DNA of 32,816 bases, taken from positions 1 through 32,816 of the forward strand of contig CAYZWI010000021.1 in assembly GCA_964482205.1 (NCBI GenBank), given 5' to 3'. Source of the DNA: JAZDGX01 sp964482205. Lineage in GTDB: Bacteria > Eisenbacteria > RBG-16-71-46 > CAIMUX01 > WJJG01. The translations under genes were made by a program, and so were the position numbers. Positions 8,252 to 15,535 of this stretch are shown piece by piece (position 1 is the stretch's first letter; each line of letters starts with the position of its first letter). The notes beneath the pieces were generated by a model, which did no database searches, was not told where the DNA came from, and worked only from the letters and a program-made list of their open reading frames with translations.

Positions 8252-9420
8252 GACTCGCCGGATCGCTGAGCCGCATCGGGGAGATGATCCGCAAGGAGCT
8301 CATTCAGGTCCTGCGCGACCGGCGCTTGCGGGGCATGCTCATCGCCGCGCCGATCGGACAGCTCATCATCTTCGGCTATGCGGTCTCCACCGACGTTCGC
8401 GACACCAAGCTGGCCGTCCTCGACCACGACAACACGCTCGTCTCGCGCGAGCTCGTTCAGGCGTTCACGCAATCGGGGTACTTCCGCGTCGTCGCCCGGC
8501 CGGAGAGCCCTCGGGAGATGGTCGGTCTTCTGGATCATGGTCGAACGGTCGTGGGTCTCGAGATTCCGGCGGGGTTCGCGGCGTCCATCGGGCGTAGAGA
8601 ACCGGCCGAGGTGCAGATTCTGGTCGACGGCACGAACTCGAACCTGGCGCTCGTCGCCAAGGGCTACGCCGAGCGGATCGTGCTGGAGTACGGACTGCGG
8701 GGAGCAGAGCCGGCGGATGTCGCGGGGAGCGCGGGCATCGCGGGAGAAATCTCGGCAAGTCATGCGTCTCCGAACGCGGGGATCGATCTCCGCGAACGGG
8801 CCTGGTACAACCCCGGTCTCAAGAGCCGCATCTACAATGTGCCGGCCGTGGCCGGCGTCATCATCATGCTGGTCTGCCTGCTGCTCACCTCTCTGGCTGT
8901 CGTGCGGGAACGGGAGATCGGCACGCTCGAGCAGCTGATGGTGAGTCCGCTCAGGCCGCTGGAATTGATTGCGGGAAAGACCATTCCCTTCGCGCTTCTC
9001 GGGCTGCTCGATCTGTTCCTCGTCACCACGGTGGCCGTGTTGTGGTTCCGCATTCCGTTCGAAGGCAGTTTCTTCCTGCTGCTGGGGGCGAGCGTTCTCT
9101 ATCTGCTCTCCGGCCTCGGTTTGGGGCTGCTCGTCTCGACGGTCTCCCGCACTCAGCAGGAAGCGTTCATGGCGAGCTTCCTCATCTTCATGCCGATGGT
9201 CCTGCTCTCGGGATTCATGTTCCCGGTGAGCAGCATGCCGGGAATCCTCCAATGGCTCACTCTCTTGAACCCGCTGCGCCATTTCTTGCACATCCTACGC
9301 GCGGTGTTCCTGAAGGGCACGGGGCTGGCGATTCTCTGGCCACAGGTTCTCGGGCTTCTCCTCCTGGGCGTGAGCATTCTCGGCTTCGCCGCGACGCGGT
9401 TTCGCAAGACGGTGGGGTAG
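8248..9420 (+). CDS. ABC-2 family permease, YbhR-type
   Basis: A 390-residue paralogue of the preceding permease and the last gene of the operon. The start at 8248 (ATGA overlap) is followed by RKELIQVLRDRRLRGMLIAAP and a first membrane helix, then an extracytoplasmic domain (AVLDHDNTLVSRELVQAF) containing ERAWYNPGLKSRIYNVPA. Five further helices follow. The coupling element RERE-IGTLEQLMVSPLRPLE and the segment LLSGFMFPVSSMP match YbhR-type subunits. The protein should form a heterodimeric membrane domain with the upstream permease. From family knowledge, Ybh pumps export cationic drugs or Na+/Li+; the real substrate here cannot be read from the sequence. Confidence 0.93.
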   Translation: MRLAGSLSRIGEMIRKELIQVLRDRRLRGMLIAAPIGQLIIFGYAVSTDVRDTKLAVLDHDNTLVSRELVQAFTQSGYFRVVARPESPREMVGLLDHGRTVVGLEIPAGFAASIGRREPAEVQILVDGTNSNLALVAKGYAERIVLEYGLRGAEPADVAGSAGIAGEISASHASPNAGIDLRERAWYNPGLKSRIYNVPAVAGVIIMLVCLLLTSLAVVREREIGTLEQLMVSPLRPLELIAGKTIPFALLGLLDLFLVTTVAVLWFRIPFEGSFFLLLGASVLYLLSGLGLGLLVSTVSRTQQEAFMASFLIFMPMVLLSGFMFPVSSMPGILQWLTLLNPLRHFLHILRAVFLKGTGLAILWPQVLGLLLLGVSILGFAATRFRKTVG

Positions 9421-9474
9421 GGGAAGCGCAGCCGGCGCGTTGATGCGTGCGTGGCGGTGGCGCCTGCATGACGC

Positions 9475-9556
9475 GGCACCGCACGATGCATGCGCGGCAC
9501 GGTGCATGCGCGGCACGGTGCTCGCGTGACGGTGCTTGCGCCATGGTGCTTGCGAT
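9475..9556. repeat. Short degenerate tandem repeats (GGCACGGTGCNNGCG)
   Basis: At least four adjacent copies of a 13-16 base unit with core ACGGTGC followed by ATGCGC, TCGCG or TTGCG lie between the efflux operon and the tail-fibre-like gene. Units run about 9496-9511, 9512-9526, 9527-9541 and 9542-9554, and a looser copy precedes them. Successive copies differ by a few bases and in length. The repeats sit just upstream of the probable promoter of the next gene. They could bind a regulator or be simple slippage products; they do not encode protein in any convincing frame. Confidence 0.6.
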
Positions 9557-9563
9557 GCGAATT

Positions 9564-9605
9564 CACAACACAGTTGTGGTATTCTGAAACCGAATCGGGT
9601 ATGAT
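9564..9605 (+). promoter_or_regulatory. Possible promoter with overlapping inverted repeat
   Basis: A perfect inverted repeat CACAAC-ACA-GTTGTG (9564-9578) is followed by a -10-like TATGAT (9600-9605). TTGTGG within the right arm (9574-9579) could serve as a -35, but the 20-base spacing is too long for a good sigma-70 promoter. The patch is AT-richer than its surroundings and lies about 115 bases before the ATG at 9721. An operator for a dimeric repressor is one reading. Inference only. Confidence 0.3.
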
Positions 9606-9720
9606 GCGAATGTTCTCATCTCGCGGCGTGTCACTCGAGTGGGTCAGTGCCTGCGACTGGCTCGCGGTGGTGTAGCTGCGCCGGGTCCACCAAGCTGAAG
9701 CCATGCAACGGAGGTGTCGT

Positions 9721-12042
9721 ATGCGCTTCTCTGTCTCTACCCGCGCGGTTGCGTGGGTCTCCGCAGCGTTGCTCTTCATCGTTCTTTCATCCCTCGGCCC
9801 GGCCGTGCCTGAGGCCTGGGCGCAGACCTCGGCCACCGCTTTCACGTACCAAGGGGAGTTGGAGGAGGACGGAAGGCCGGTGGACGTTTCCTCCGCCCGG
9901 ATGATTTTCCGGCTCTGGACCGCCGAGTCTGGGGGAACCCAGGTGGGGAGCGACTGCATGGTCTACCCGGTCGCCATCGTCGAAGGAGTCTTCACTGCCG
10001 CAGTGGATTTTGGCGAATACGCTTTCAAGGAATCCGCTCGCTGGCTCGAGATCGGCGTCGACGTCAACGGCGGCACGGCCTACACCTGGTTGTCGCCCCG
10101 TCATCGCGTCACCGCATCGCCCACGGCGATCTACGCGCTGCATGGCGGCGACTCGCCTTGGGTGATCTATCACTCCGACATCTACTATGACGAGGGCCGG
10201 GTCGGAGTCGGGACCTCCACTCCCACGTATCCGCTTTCCGTTCAATCGCAAGGAGCCGACGTCGCGATTGGCGGAATCACCTCCAGCGCCACGAGCGCGG
10301 CGGCCGGAGTCTATGGCCAGGCCAGCGGAGCGAGCGGCCAGGGAGTGCTCGGGCACAACACGTCCACGACCGGCACAGGGCGCGGCGTGGCGGGGTATTC
10401 GGCCTCTCCGGACGGCTACGGCCTGCACGGATCGAATGGCGCGGCAACGGGTAGAGCCGTCGGCGTGTTCGGCGAAAACGAATCGCCGACCGGATGGGCC
10501 ATTTGGGGCAGGAGCAACAGCAGGACCGGCAATCCGAAGGGCGTCGTGGGCTCGGCGTCGTCTCCCGAAGGATACGGCGTCTATGCGTGGAACGAAGTCG
10601 ACGAAGGAAGGCCGATCGGGCTCTGCGCGGGCACGGACGCCGAGGATGGCATCGCGGGGTACTTCTTCGGTGGAGGCTACTTTCGCAACCGCCTCGGCAT
10701 CGGTGTGGAAGGGCCTGCCGAGATGCTCGAGGTGGCCGGCACCGGCAAGTTCACCGGCCTGCAGTTGACGACCTCGCCTCAGGAAGGATACGTACTCACC
10801 TCGGACGACTACGGCGTCGGGACGTGGCGGGCGCCGAGCGGTTCGGGCGGGATCGGCGGCAGCGGCACTCCGTACTACCTGCCCAAGTTCACCAGCGCGA
10901 CCACGCTCGGCAACTCCGTCATCTACGAATCAAGCGGTGGGAATGTCGGCATCGGCACGACCGTTCCCACGCAGAAGCTGCAGGTTCTCGGGACGGTGCG
11001 TATGAACGGGTTCCAGCTGTCGAGCTCGCCCACGGCGGGATACGTGCTCACGTCGGATGCGTCGGGTAACGGCACCTGGCAGGAGGCGGGGGGCGAGACG
11101 GCCTGGAACGATTGCACGGAAGGCATTTTCTACAACGAAGGCGTGGTCGGCATCGGCACGAATTCGCCCGGCACGCTCGCTTCGCTCCGCGTCGTGACCT
11201 CGAGCACTTATGGGATCCGTGCCGACGGGGGCTCGTACGGAATCAAAGGGGAAGGCACCGACGCCGGTGTCGTAGGGACCGGTGGCCCGCGGGGCGTGCA
11301 AGGTAGCGGCACCGCTTGGGGCGTCGACGGAACTTCGACGGGCGGCACCGGAGTGAGGGGCGCGAGCACGAACGGCATCGGCGTGAACGCGGTCAGCTCG
11401 GGCACGACCACATCCCACCCGGCCCTCTACGCCACGAACGACAACGCCAACGGAATCGCCGTCTTCTCCACCTGCACCAGCACCGACGCCAACCTGGTCG
11501 TCGTCAACAAAGGCGCCGGCGACATCATCAAGGGATTCAGCGGGTCGACCGGCGGAGATCTGGTCTTCCGCGTGGCGAACGACGGCACGACCTCGGTGAG
11601 CGTGCTCCAGATCACCGGCGGTTCCGACCTCTCCGAGCAGTTCGACGTGCAATCGCGCGACACCGAGATCCGTCCGGGTCTCGTCGTGTGCATCGATCCC
11701 GAGGAACCCGGCCGGCTCGCGGTCAGCCGTCACGCGTACGATCGAACGGTAGCCGGAGTCATCAGCGGCGCGGGCGGCGTTGTTCCGGGCATGACGATGG
11801 GCCAGCGCGGGTCGATCGCGGACGGCGGTCAGCCAGTCGCGCTCACGGGCCGCGTGTACGTGTGGGCGGATGCCACTCATGGCGCGATCCGCGCGGGAGA
11901 CCTTCTGACGACCTCGGACACGCCCGGCCACGCGATGAAGGTTGCCGATCACGGGCGTGCCCAGGGCGCGATCCTCGGGAAGGCGATGAGCTCGCTCGAC
12001 GAAGGGACCGGGCTCGTGCTGGTGCTGGTGTCGCTTCAGTAG
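9721..12042 (+). CDS. Exported tail-fibre-like repeat protein
   Basis: A 773-residue secreted protein. The ATG at 9721 is chosen over one 18 bases upstream because CGGAGGTG lies five bases before it. A signal peptide ends near AWAQ (residue 35). A beta-sandwich-like domain follows (FTYQGELEEDGRPVDV to LSPRHRVTASPTAIYAL, about 41-140), a module I know from planctomycete and related MAG proteins. Next come Gly/Ser/Thr-rich repeats of the type GVYGQASGASGQGVLG. Two 'VGIGTxxPTQKLQVLGT...GYVLTSDAxGxGTW' repeats resemble phage tail-fibre and head-spike stalks. The C-terminal domain (GGSDLSEQFDV to LVLVLVSLQ, about 635-773) is a recurrent conserved ending in such proteins. I infer an extended surface fibre or adhesin. 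It is first in a likely operon with the cysteine protease 16 bases downstream. Confidence 0.85.
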   Translation: MRFSVSTRAVAWVSAALLFIVLSSLGPAVPEAWAQTSATAFTYQGELEEDGRPVDVSSARMIFRLWTAESGGTQVGSDCMVYPVAIVEGVFTAAVDFGEYAFKESARWLEIGVDVNGGTAYTWLSPRHRVTASPTAIYALHGGDSPWVIYHSDIYYDEGRVGVGTSTPTYPLSVQSQGADVAIGGITSSATSAAAGVYGQASGASGQGVLGHNTSTTGTGRGVAGYSASPDGYGLHGSNGAATGRAVGVFGENESPTGWAIWGRSNSRTGNPKGVVGSASSPEGYGVYAWNEVDEGRPIGLCAGTDAEDGIAGYFFGGGYFRNRLGIGVEGPAEMLEVAGTGKFTGLQLTTSPQEGYVLTSDDYGVGTWRAPSGSGGIGGSGTPYYLPKFTSATTLGNSVIYESSGGNVGIGTTVPTQKLQVLGTVRMNGFQLSSSPTAGYVLTSDASGNGTWQEAGGETAWNDCTEGIFYNEGVVGIGTNSPGTLASLRVVTSSTYGIRADGGSYGIKGEGTDAGVVGTGGPRGVQGSGTAWGVDGTSTGGTGVRGASTNGIGVNAVSSGTTTSHPALYATNDNANGIAVFSTCTSTDANLVVVNKGAGDIIKGFSGSTGGDLVFRVANDGTTSVSVLQITGGSDLSEQFDVQSRDTEIRPGLVVCIDPEEPGRLAVSRHAYDRTVAGVISGAGGVVPGMTMGQRGSIADGGQPVALTGRVYVWADATHGAIRAGDLLTTSDTPGHAMKVADHGRAQGAILGKAMSSLDEGTGLVLVLVSLQ

Positions 12043-12058
12043 CAGGAGGAGATCCGCC

Positions 12059-13168
12059 GTGAATCGCATAGAGAAGATCGCGATCGCGTTCGCCGGCATC
12101 GGACTGCTCCTGTTCGTGCAAGCGGCAGGAGCGCAGATGACGCGCGAGGAGGTCGAGGGTTTGCGCCGCGAGGGGCAGGCCAAGGGTTGGACCTTCACGG
12201 TTGCCGAAAACGAGGGCACGCTTCGGCCCCATCACGAGTTGTGCGGGCTGGTGATTCCCGCCGATTGGAGCTCGACTCCGCGGCAGGACGCGCCACCTCC
12301 CGCGCGCGACTTGCCCTCGTATTTCAACTGGTGCGACATGGAAGGGTGCACGTCGGTCAAGGACCAGGCAGGCTGCGGCGCCTGCTGGGCCTTCGCCACG
12401 GTCGGCATCCTGGAAAGCAACATTCTGCTCAACGACGGCATCGAGGTCGACCTCTCGGAGCAGTGGTTGCTGAGCTGCAACACCGACAGTATGACATGCG
12501 GCGGGGGCTGGTTCTGCTCCCGGTATCACTTGGCGACCGGGGACAGCTGCGGGGAGAGTGGCGCGGTGTTCGAGGTGGACTTCCCCTATGCCGCCCAAGA
12601 CCTTCCCTGCGGATGCCCCTATACGCATCAGTACTGGATCGACGAGTGGGGCTACGTTCCGGGAGGCGACATCCCGCCGGTGTCGGCGATCAAGGAGGCG
12701 ATCGTCAACTACGGCCCGGTCGCCACGGCCATCTGCACTCCGCCCGCGTTCCATGCCTACGACAGCGGCGTGTTCAACTCGTGCGATGACCCGGGCAACC
12801 TCGACCATGGCGTCATCATCGTGGGTTGGGACGACAGCCTGGGCTCGGAGGGTGCCTGGCGGATACGCAATTCCTGGGGGACCAGCTGGGGCGAAGACGG
12901 CTACATGTGGATCGAATACGGCTGCATCCAGGTGGGCAACGGAGCGAATTGGATCGAGTACCCGGGGACCGTGTGGGTCGATTTCGCGTACATTGGCACC
13001 GAACTGGGAACGTTCATGCAGCCCTTCAACACGCTGGCCGAGGGCGTGAGCGCGGTGCCCGCAGGAGGCCATCTGCGGATCAAGGCGGGATCGACCGGCG
13101 ACACATCGACGATCACGAAGGCCATGACCATCCATTCCTACGGCGGAACCGTCGTCATCGGGCAGTGA
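12059..13168 (+). CDS. Papain-family (C1A) cysteine protease, exported
   Basis: A 369-residue protein starting at GTG 12059 with GGAGGAGA upstream. The N terminus (IAIAFAGIGLLLFVQAAGAQ) is a signal peptide. A short pro-region precedes the mature-like start at YFNWCDMEG (88-96). All four papain active-site elements are present: Gln103 and Cys109 in KDQAGCGACWAF, His250 in NLDHGVIIVGW, and Asn271 in RNSWGTSWGEDGYMW. Many paired cysteines suggest disulfides. After the catalytic domain a 65-residue tail (VWVDFAYIGTELGTF, GGHLRIKAGSTGDTSTITKAMTI) resembles the first coils of a right-handed beta-helix and may bind a surface or partner. The role is extracellular protein degradation. It follows the fibre gene closely and precedes a FlgD-tailed gene. 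Confidence 0.93.
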   Translation: MNRIEKIAIAFAGIGLLLFVQAAGAQMTREEVEGLRREGQAKGWTFTVAENEGTLRPHHELCGLVIPADWSSTPRQDAPPPARDLPSYFNWCDMEGCTSVKDQAGCGACWAFATVGILESNILLNDGIEVDLSEQWLLSCNTDSMTCGGGWFCSRYHLATGDSCGESGAVFEVDFPYAAQDLPCGCPYTHQYWIDEWGYVPGGDIPPVSAIKEAIVNYGPVATAICTPPAFHAYDSGVFNSCDDPGNLDHGVIIVGWDDSLGSEGAWRIRNSWGTSWGEDGYMWIEYGCIQVGNGANWIEYPGTVWVDFAYIGTELGTFMQPFNTLAEGVSAVPAGGHLRIKAGSTGDTSTITKAMTIHSYGGTVVIGQ

Positions 13169-13242
13169 TCGTCCCCGACGGATCGCCCGTCCGTCTCATC
13201 GACGGCGGCGGCGATCGGAAGGGCACGATGGGGAGGTGTGAA

Positions 13243-13818
13243 ATGAACAAGCGCGGATGGCTCTGGCTTCTTGCATGGATGGCGATGGCGGTCTTCGCCG
13301 TCTCCGCTTCCGCCACGCTCACGATGGACCGCTGGACCATCGATGGCGGCGGCGGACGTGCCACTGGGGGCAGCCTGCAGCTCGGGGGAACGATCGGGCA
13401 ACCGGACGCGGGCTTCCTTTCGGGAGGGTCGCTGGTGCTTCACGGCGGGTTCTGGTTGGGCGGCGCTTCCGCCAGCGCCATTCCGGAGCCCGAGCAGGAA
13501 CAGGAGCAGGAACCGGAGCTGGAGATCGCCGTGCCGCTCGCCTTTGCCGTCACGGCGTGCGCGCCGAGCCCCTTCACGCATGCGACCCGCCTGAGACTCG
13601 ATCTGCCCGAGCCGCGAATGGTGCGGGCAGGAGTGCACGATCTCACGGGGCGCCTGGTGCGCTCGCTGTGCGTGCAGACGCTGCCGGCGGGCAGCCACGA
13701 CTTGCGCTGGGACGGTTGCGACGACGGTGGCCGGCGACTTCCGAGCGGCATCTTCCTGGTCCGCATTGAGGCCGGAAGCGACCGTACGACCCGACGGGTG
13801 GTGTGGCTGGCCCGCTAG
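13243..13818 (+). CDS. Small exported protein with FlgD-like C-terminal domain
   Basis: A 191-residue protein. The start at 13243 has GGGAGGTG seven bases upstream and opens a signal peptide (WLWLLAWMAMAVFAVSASA). The first domain carries the pattern WTIDGGGGRATGG, LGGTIGQPDAG, GGFWLGG, which is common in Eisenbacteria-like secretomes and of unknown function. A Pro/Glu/Gln linker (EPEQEQEQEPELE, near 85-97) joins it to a FlgD/Por-type C-terminal domain: APSPFTHATRLRLDLPEP, VHDLTGRLVRSL, AGSHDLRWDG and SGIFLVRIEAG. In FCB bacteria such tails direct secretion or surface attachment. It lies 74 bases after the protease gene and is probably co-transcribed. Function beyond export is unknown. Confidence 0.82.
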   Translation: MNKRGWLWLLAWMAMAVFAVSASATLTMDRWTIDGGGGRATGGSLQLGGTIGQPDAGFLSGGSLVLHGGFWLGGASASAIPEPEQEQEQEPELEIAVPLAFAVTACAPSPFTHATRLRLDLPEPRMVRAGVHDLTGRLVRSLCVQTLPAGSHDLRWDGCDDGGRRLPSGIFLVRIEAGSDRTTRRVVWLAR

Positions 13819-14194
13819 ACGGCCCGCATCGGTTTCCGAGACCTTCGCCCATTCACGTGCTGGGTGAGCGGCCGGCCGTCCGGTGATCGACGTTGCTTCG
13901 CTACGGACGCGGGGCCGCGCTTGCGCCGGCCGTCTCCGGGAGAGGTTTCCGGAGCTCCTCGTCAGACTTGGATCGAAGGCTCAGGATCCGGGCCGCATGG
14001 ATCAACAAGAGAGCGCCACTCCAGACTAGCTCGCCCGGTGTCTTCGGACCTGGAATCGCGCGACATCCTCTGCCAGTCTCGCTCTGCGTGACTTGTTTGT
14101 GCTGATTCAGATAGCGAAAGAGATAGGCGGCGGTCCGAAGATTCGGGATGTGCGCGTTGCCGGTTCGTCACGCGATCCGTGGATCACGCGACCT
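13819..14194. other. Convergent intergenic region
   Basis: About 376 bases between two convergent genes. No accepted coding frame. A weak hairpin (CTCCGG at 13934-13939 with CCGGAG at 13949-13954) could help terminate transcription, but no T-run follows it. Otherwise I see nothing specific. Confidence 0.4.
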
Positions 14195-15097
14195 TCACTC
14201 CCCCCAAAACAGGTTCCGCGCCGCCCGCGGGCTGCACTTCTGATACCGCGCATAGGCCGTGGCGGCGGCCTCGCGGACATCGGCCACGGAACCGCCGCTG
14301 ACCCAGGAGCGGATCGCGGCGTCCAGCGTGTAGGCTTCGGGGGCCATCAAGCCGGTCGTGAGCAGCAGAGGATGAGATCCCACGCGGTGGAGCAGATCGA
14401 GGAAGAAGGGCTTGCTGGCGCAGGCCAGAACCATGCTGCTTCGGGCCGACCCCGGGTCGGCCGGCCTCGGAGGCGTGTCGATCAGAAGGTCCATCAGTCC
14501 GTTGTGACCGACAAAGGCGACCAGATGGGCCGCGCCGCCCGCATCGAGAGAGATCTGTTCGGAGCCCTGACGAACCGATATCTTTTCGGCGTCCCTTTCA
14601 CCCGCAAAGGTTAAGAACTTCTCGATCGCAGCCTTGATCTCGGCGCCATCCCAGGCATCGGCTACGACGTAGACGGTGGCGGAGCGGCCATCGCGCCGGA
14701 TATTGGTGGCGAAGACCGCTCTCTCCAGAATTCTCGCGTCGCCGGGCATTCCCGCCGCGAGCCTGTTCCAGCCGGCTTGCTGCGCGAAGAAGGTGCGGAC
14801 GCCGTAGAGCGCTCCCCAATACAAGTTCGAGCGGGCGTCTTGGCCGTTGCCGAGATGCTGGGGCACCGGAACGATGCCTTGGTTCTCGTTGTCACATAAC
14901 GCGACGACGACATGTACGACGATGAGCCGGCCGGCCTCGACGTCGCGAGTTATGCGCGCCTGGGGATCGGTTGCGGAAGGCTGGGCCACGGCCAATGTCG
15001 TGACACACGCGAGGAGAGTGGAGGCTGCGACGAAGAAGAGCGCCCATGGATGCAAGCGAACGCCGCTCTCTGACGTCAAGCGCTTCGTGCGAGGCAT
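14195..15097 (-). CDS. Exported protein, possible caspase-like (clan CD) fold
   Basis: A 300-residue protein with a signal peptide (WALFFVAASTLLACVTTLAVAQ, residues 18-39). It is not a family I can name with certainty. Seen: hydrophobic strand VVHVVVALCDNENQG (60-74), the conserved-looking NLYWGALYGVRTFF (91-104), strand TVYVVADAWDGAEIKAAIEKF (141-161), strand HLVAFVGHNGLMDLL (191-205) and strand SSMVLACASKPFF (220-232). A hydrophobic strand ending in His198-x-Gly, followed 28 residues later by a strand ending in Ala-Cys226, is the layout of clan CD cysteine peptidases such as gingipain and caspases. The DAWDGAEIKAAIEKFL segment also resembles the 'DAxxxxxxL' helix region of those proteins. 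This assignment is an inference; it may be a non-peptidase relative. It lies among exported proteases, divergent from the M1 gene. Confidence 0.75.
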   Translation of the reverse strand: MPRTKRLTSESGVRLHPWALFFVAASTLLACVTTLAVAQPSATDPQARITRDVEAGRLIVVHVVVALCDNENQGIVPVPQHLGNGQDARSNLYWGALYGVRTFFAQQAGWNRLAAGMPGDARILERAVFATNIRRDGRSATVYVVADAWDGAEIKAAIEKFLTFAGERDAEKISVRQGSEQISLDAGGAAHLVAFVGHNGLMDLLIDTPPRPADPGSARSSMVLACASKPFFLDLLHRVGSHPLLLTTGLMAPEAYTLDAAIRSWVSGGSVADVREAAATAYARYQKCSPRAARNLFWGE

Positions 15098-15535
15098 TTG
15101 GCCCTGCCTTAGGCCGTACGGACACCTGGATCCCGCGAGCCGCCGCAGATCGGAAACAATTCCATGGTCTCTCGCGCATCATGTCAACCGGCTCTCTCGA
15201 TCTTGGTTCCCAGGGCACAGATGTTCAGAGGACTTTGCAGGGGCATTTGCTCATCAGGATGGCGACGGGGAGCCGCGAGACGCCGGCCCGGATACGTTAT
15301 GACGAGCACTATCACGCGGACTTCGCCTTGCTGTCGAGATGAGCGCCGTGCGGAAGCAGGCACGGCGATGGGATTGCCGCTACTCGCCAAGACGAGTGCC
15401 GACATGCCCCGCGCTTGATCGTGCGATCTCCGTGGCGTAGCCTCCCCAGCGGATCAAGTCGTGGCCTGGGGCGCCCGTGGTGAAGAGATCGATTCCGGCG
15501 TGCCATCCGCGGACACGCTAATGGAAGGGTAACGT
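15098..15535. other. Divergent intergenic region
   Basis: About 438 bases between the caspase-like gene (-) and the M1 peptidase gene (+); it should hold promoters for both. A weak candidate for the plus strand is TTGATC (15415-15420), 17 bases, then TAGCCT (15438-15443). No coding frame, riboswitch or long hairpin was recognised. The M1 gene's ribosome-binding site GGAAGGG is at 15523-15529. Confidence 0.4.
15415..15443 (+). promoter_or_regulatory. Weak candidate sigma-70 promoter for the M1 peptidase gene
   Basis: TTGATC and TAGCCT are separated by 17 bases and lie about 95 bases upstream of the ATG. The -35 matches four of six consensus bases and the -10 only three, so this is a guess based on spacing. 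Confidence 0.2.
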
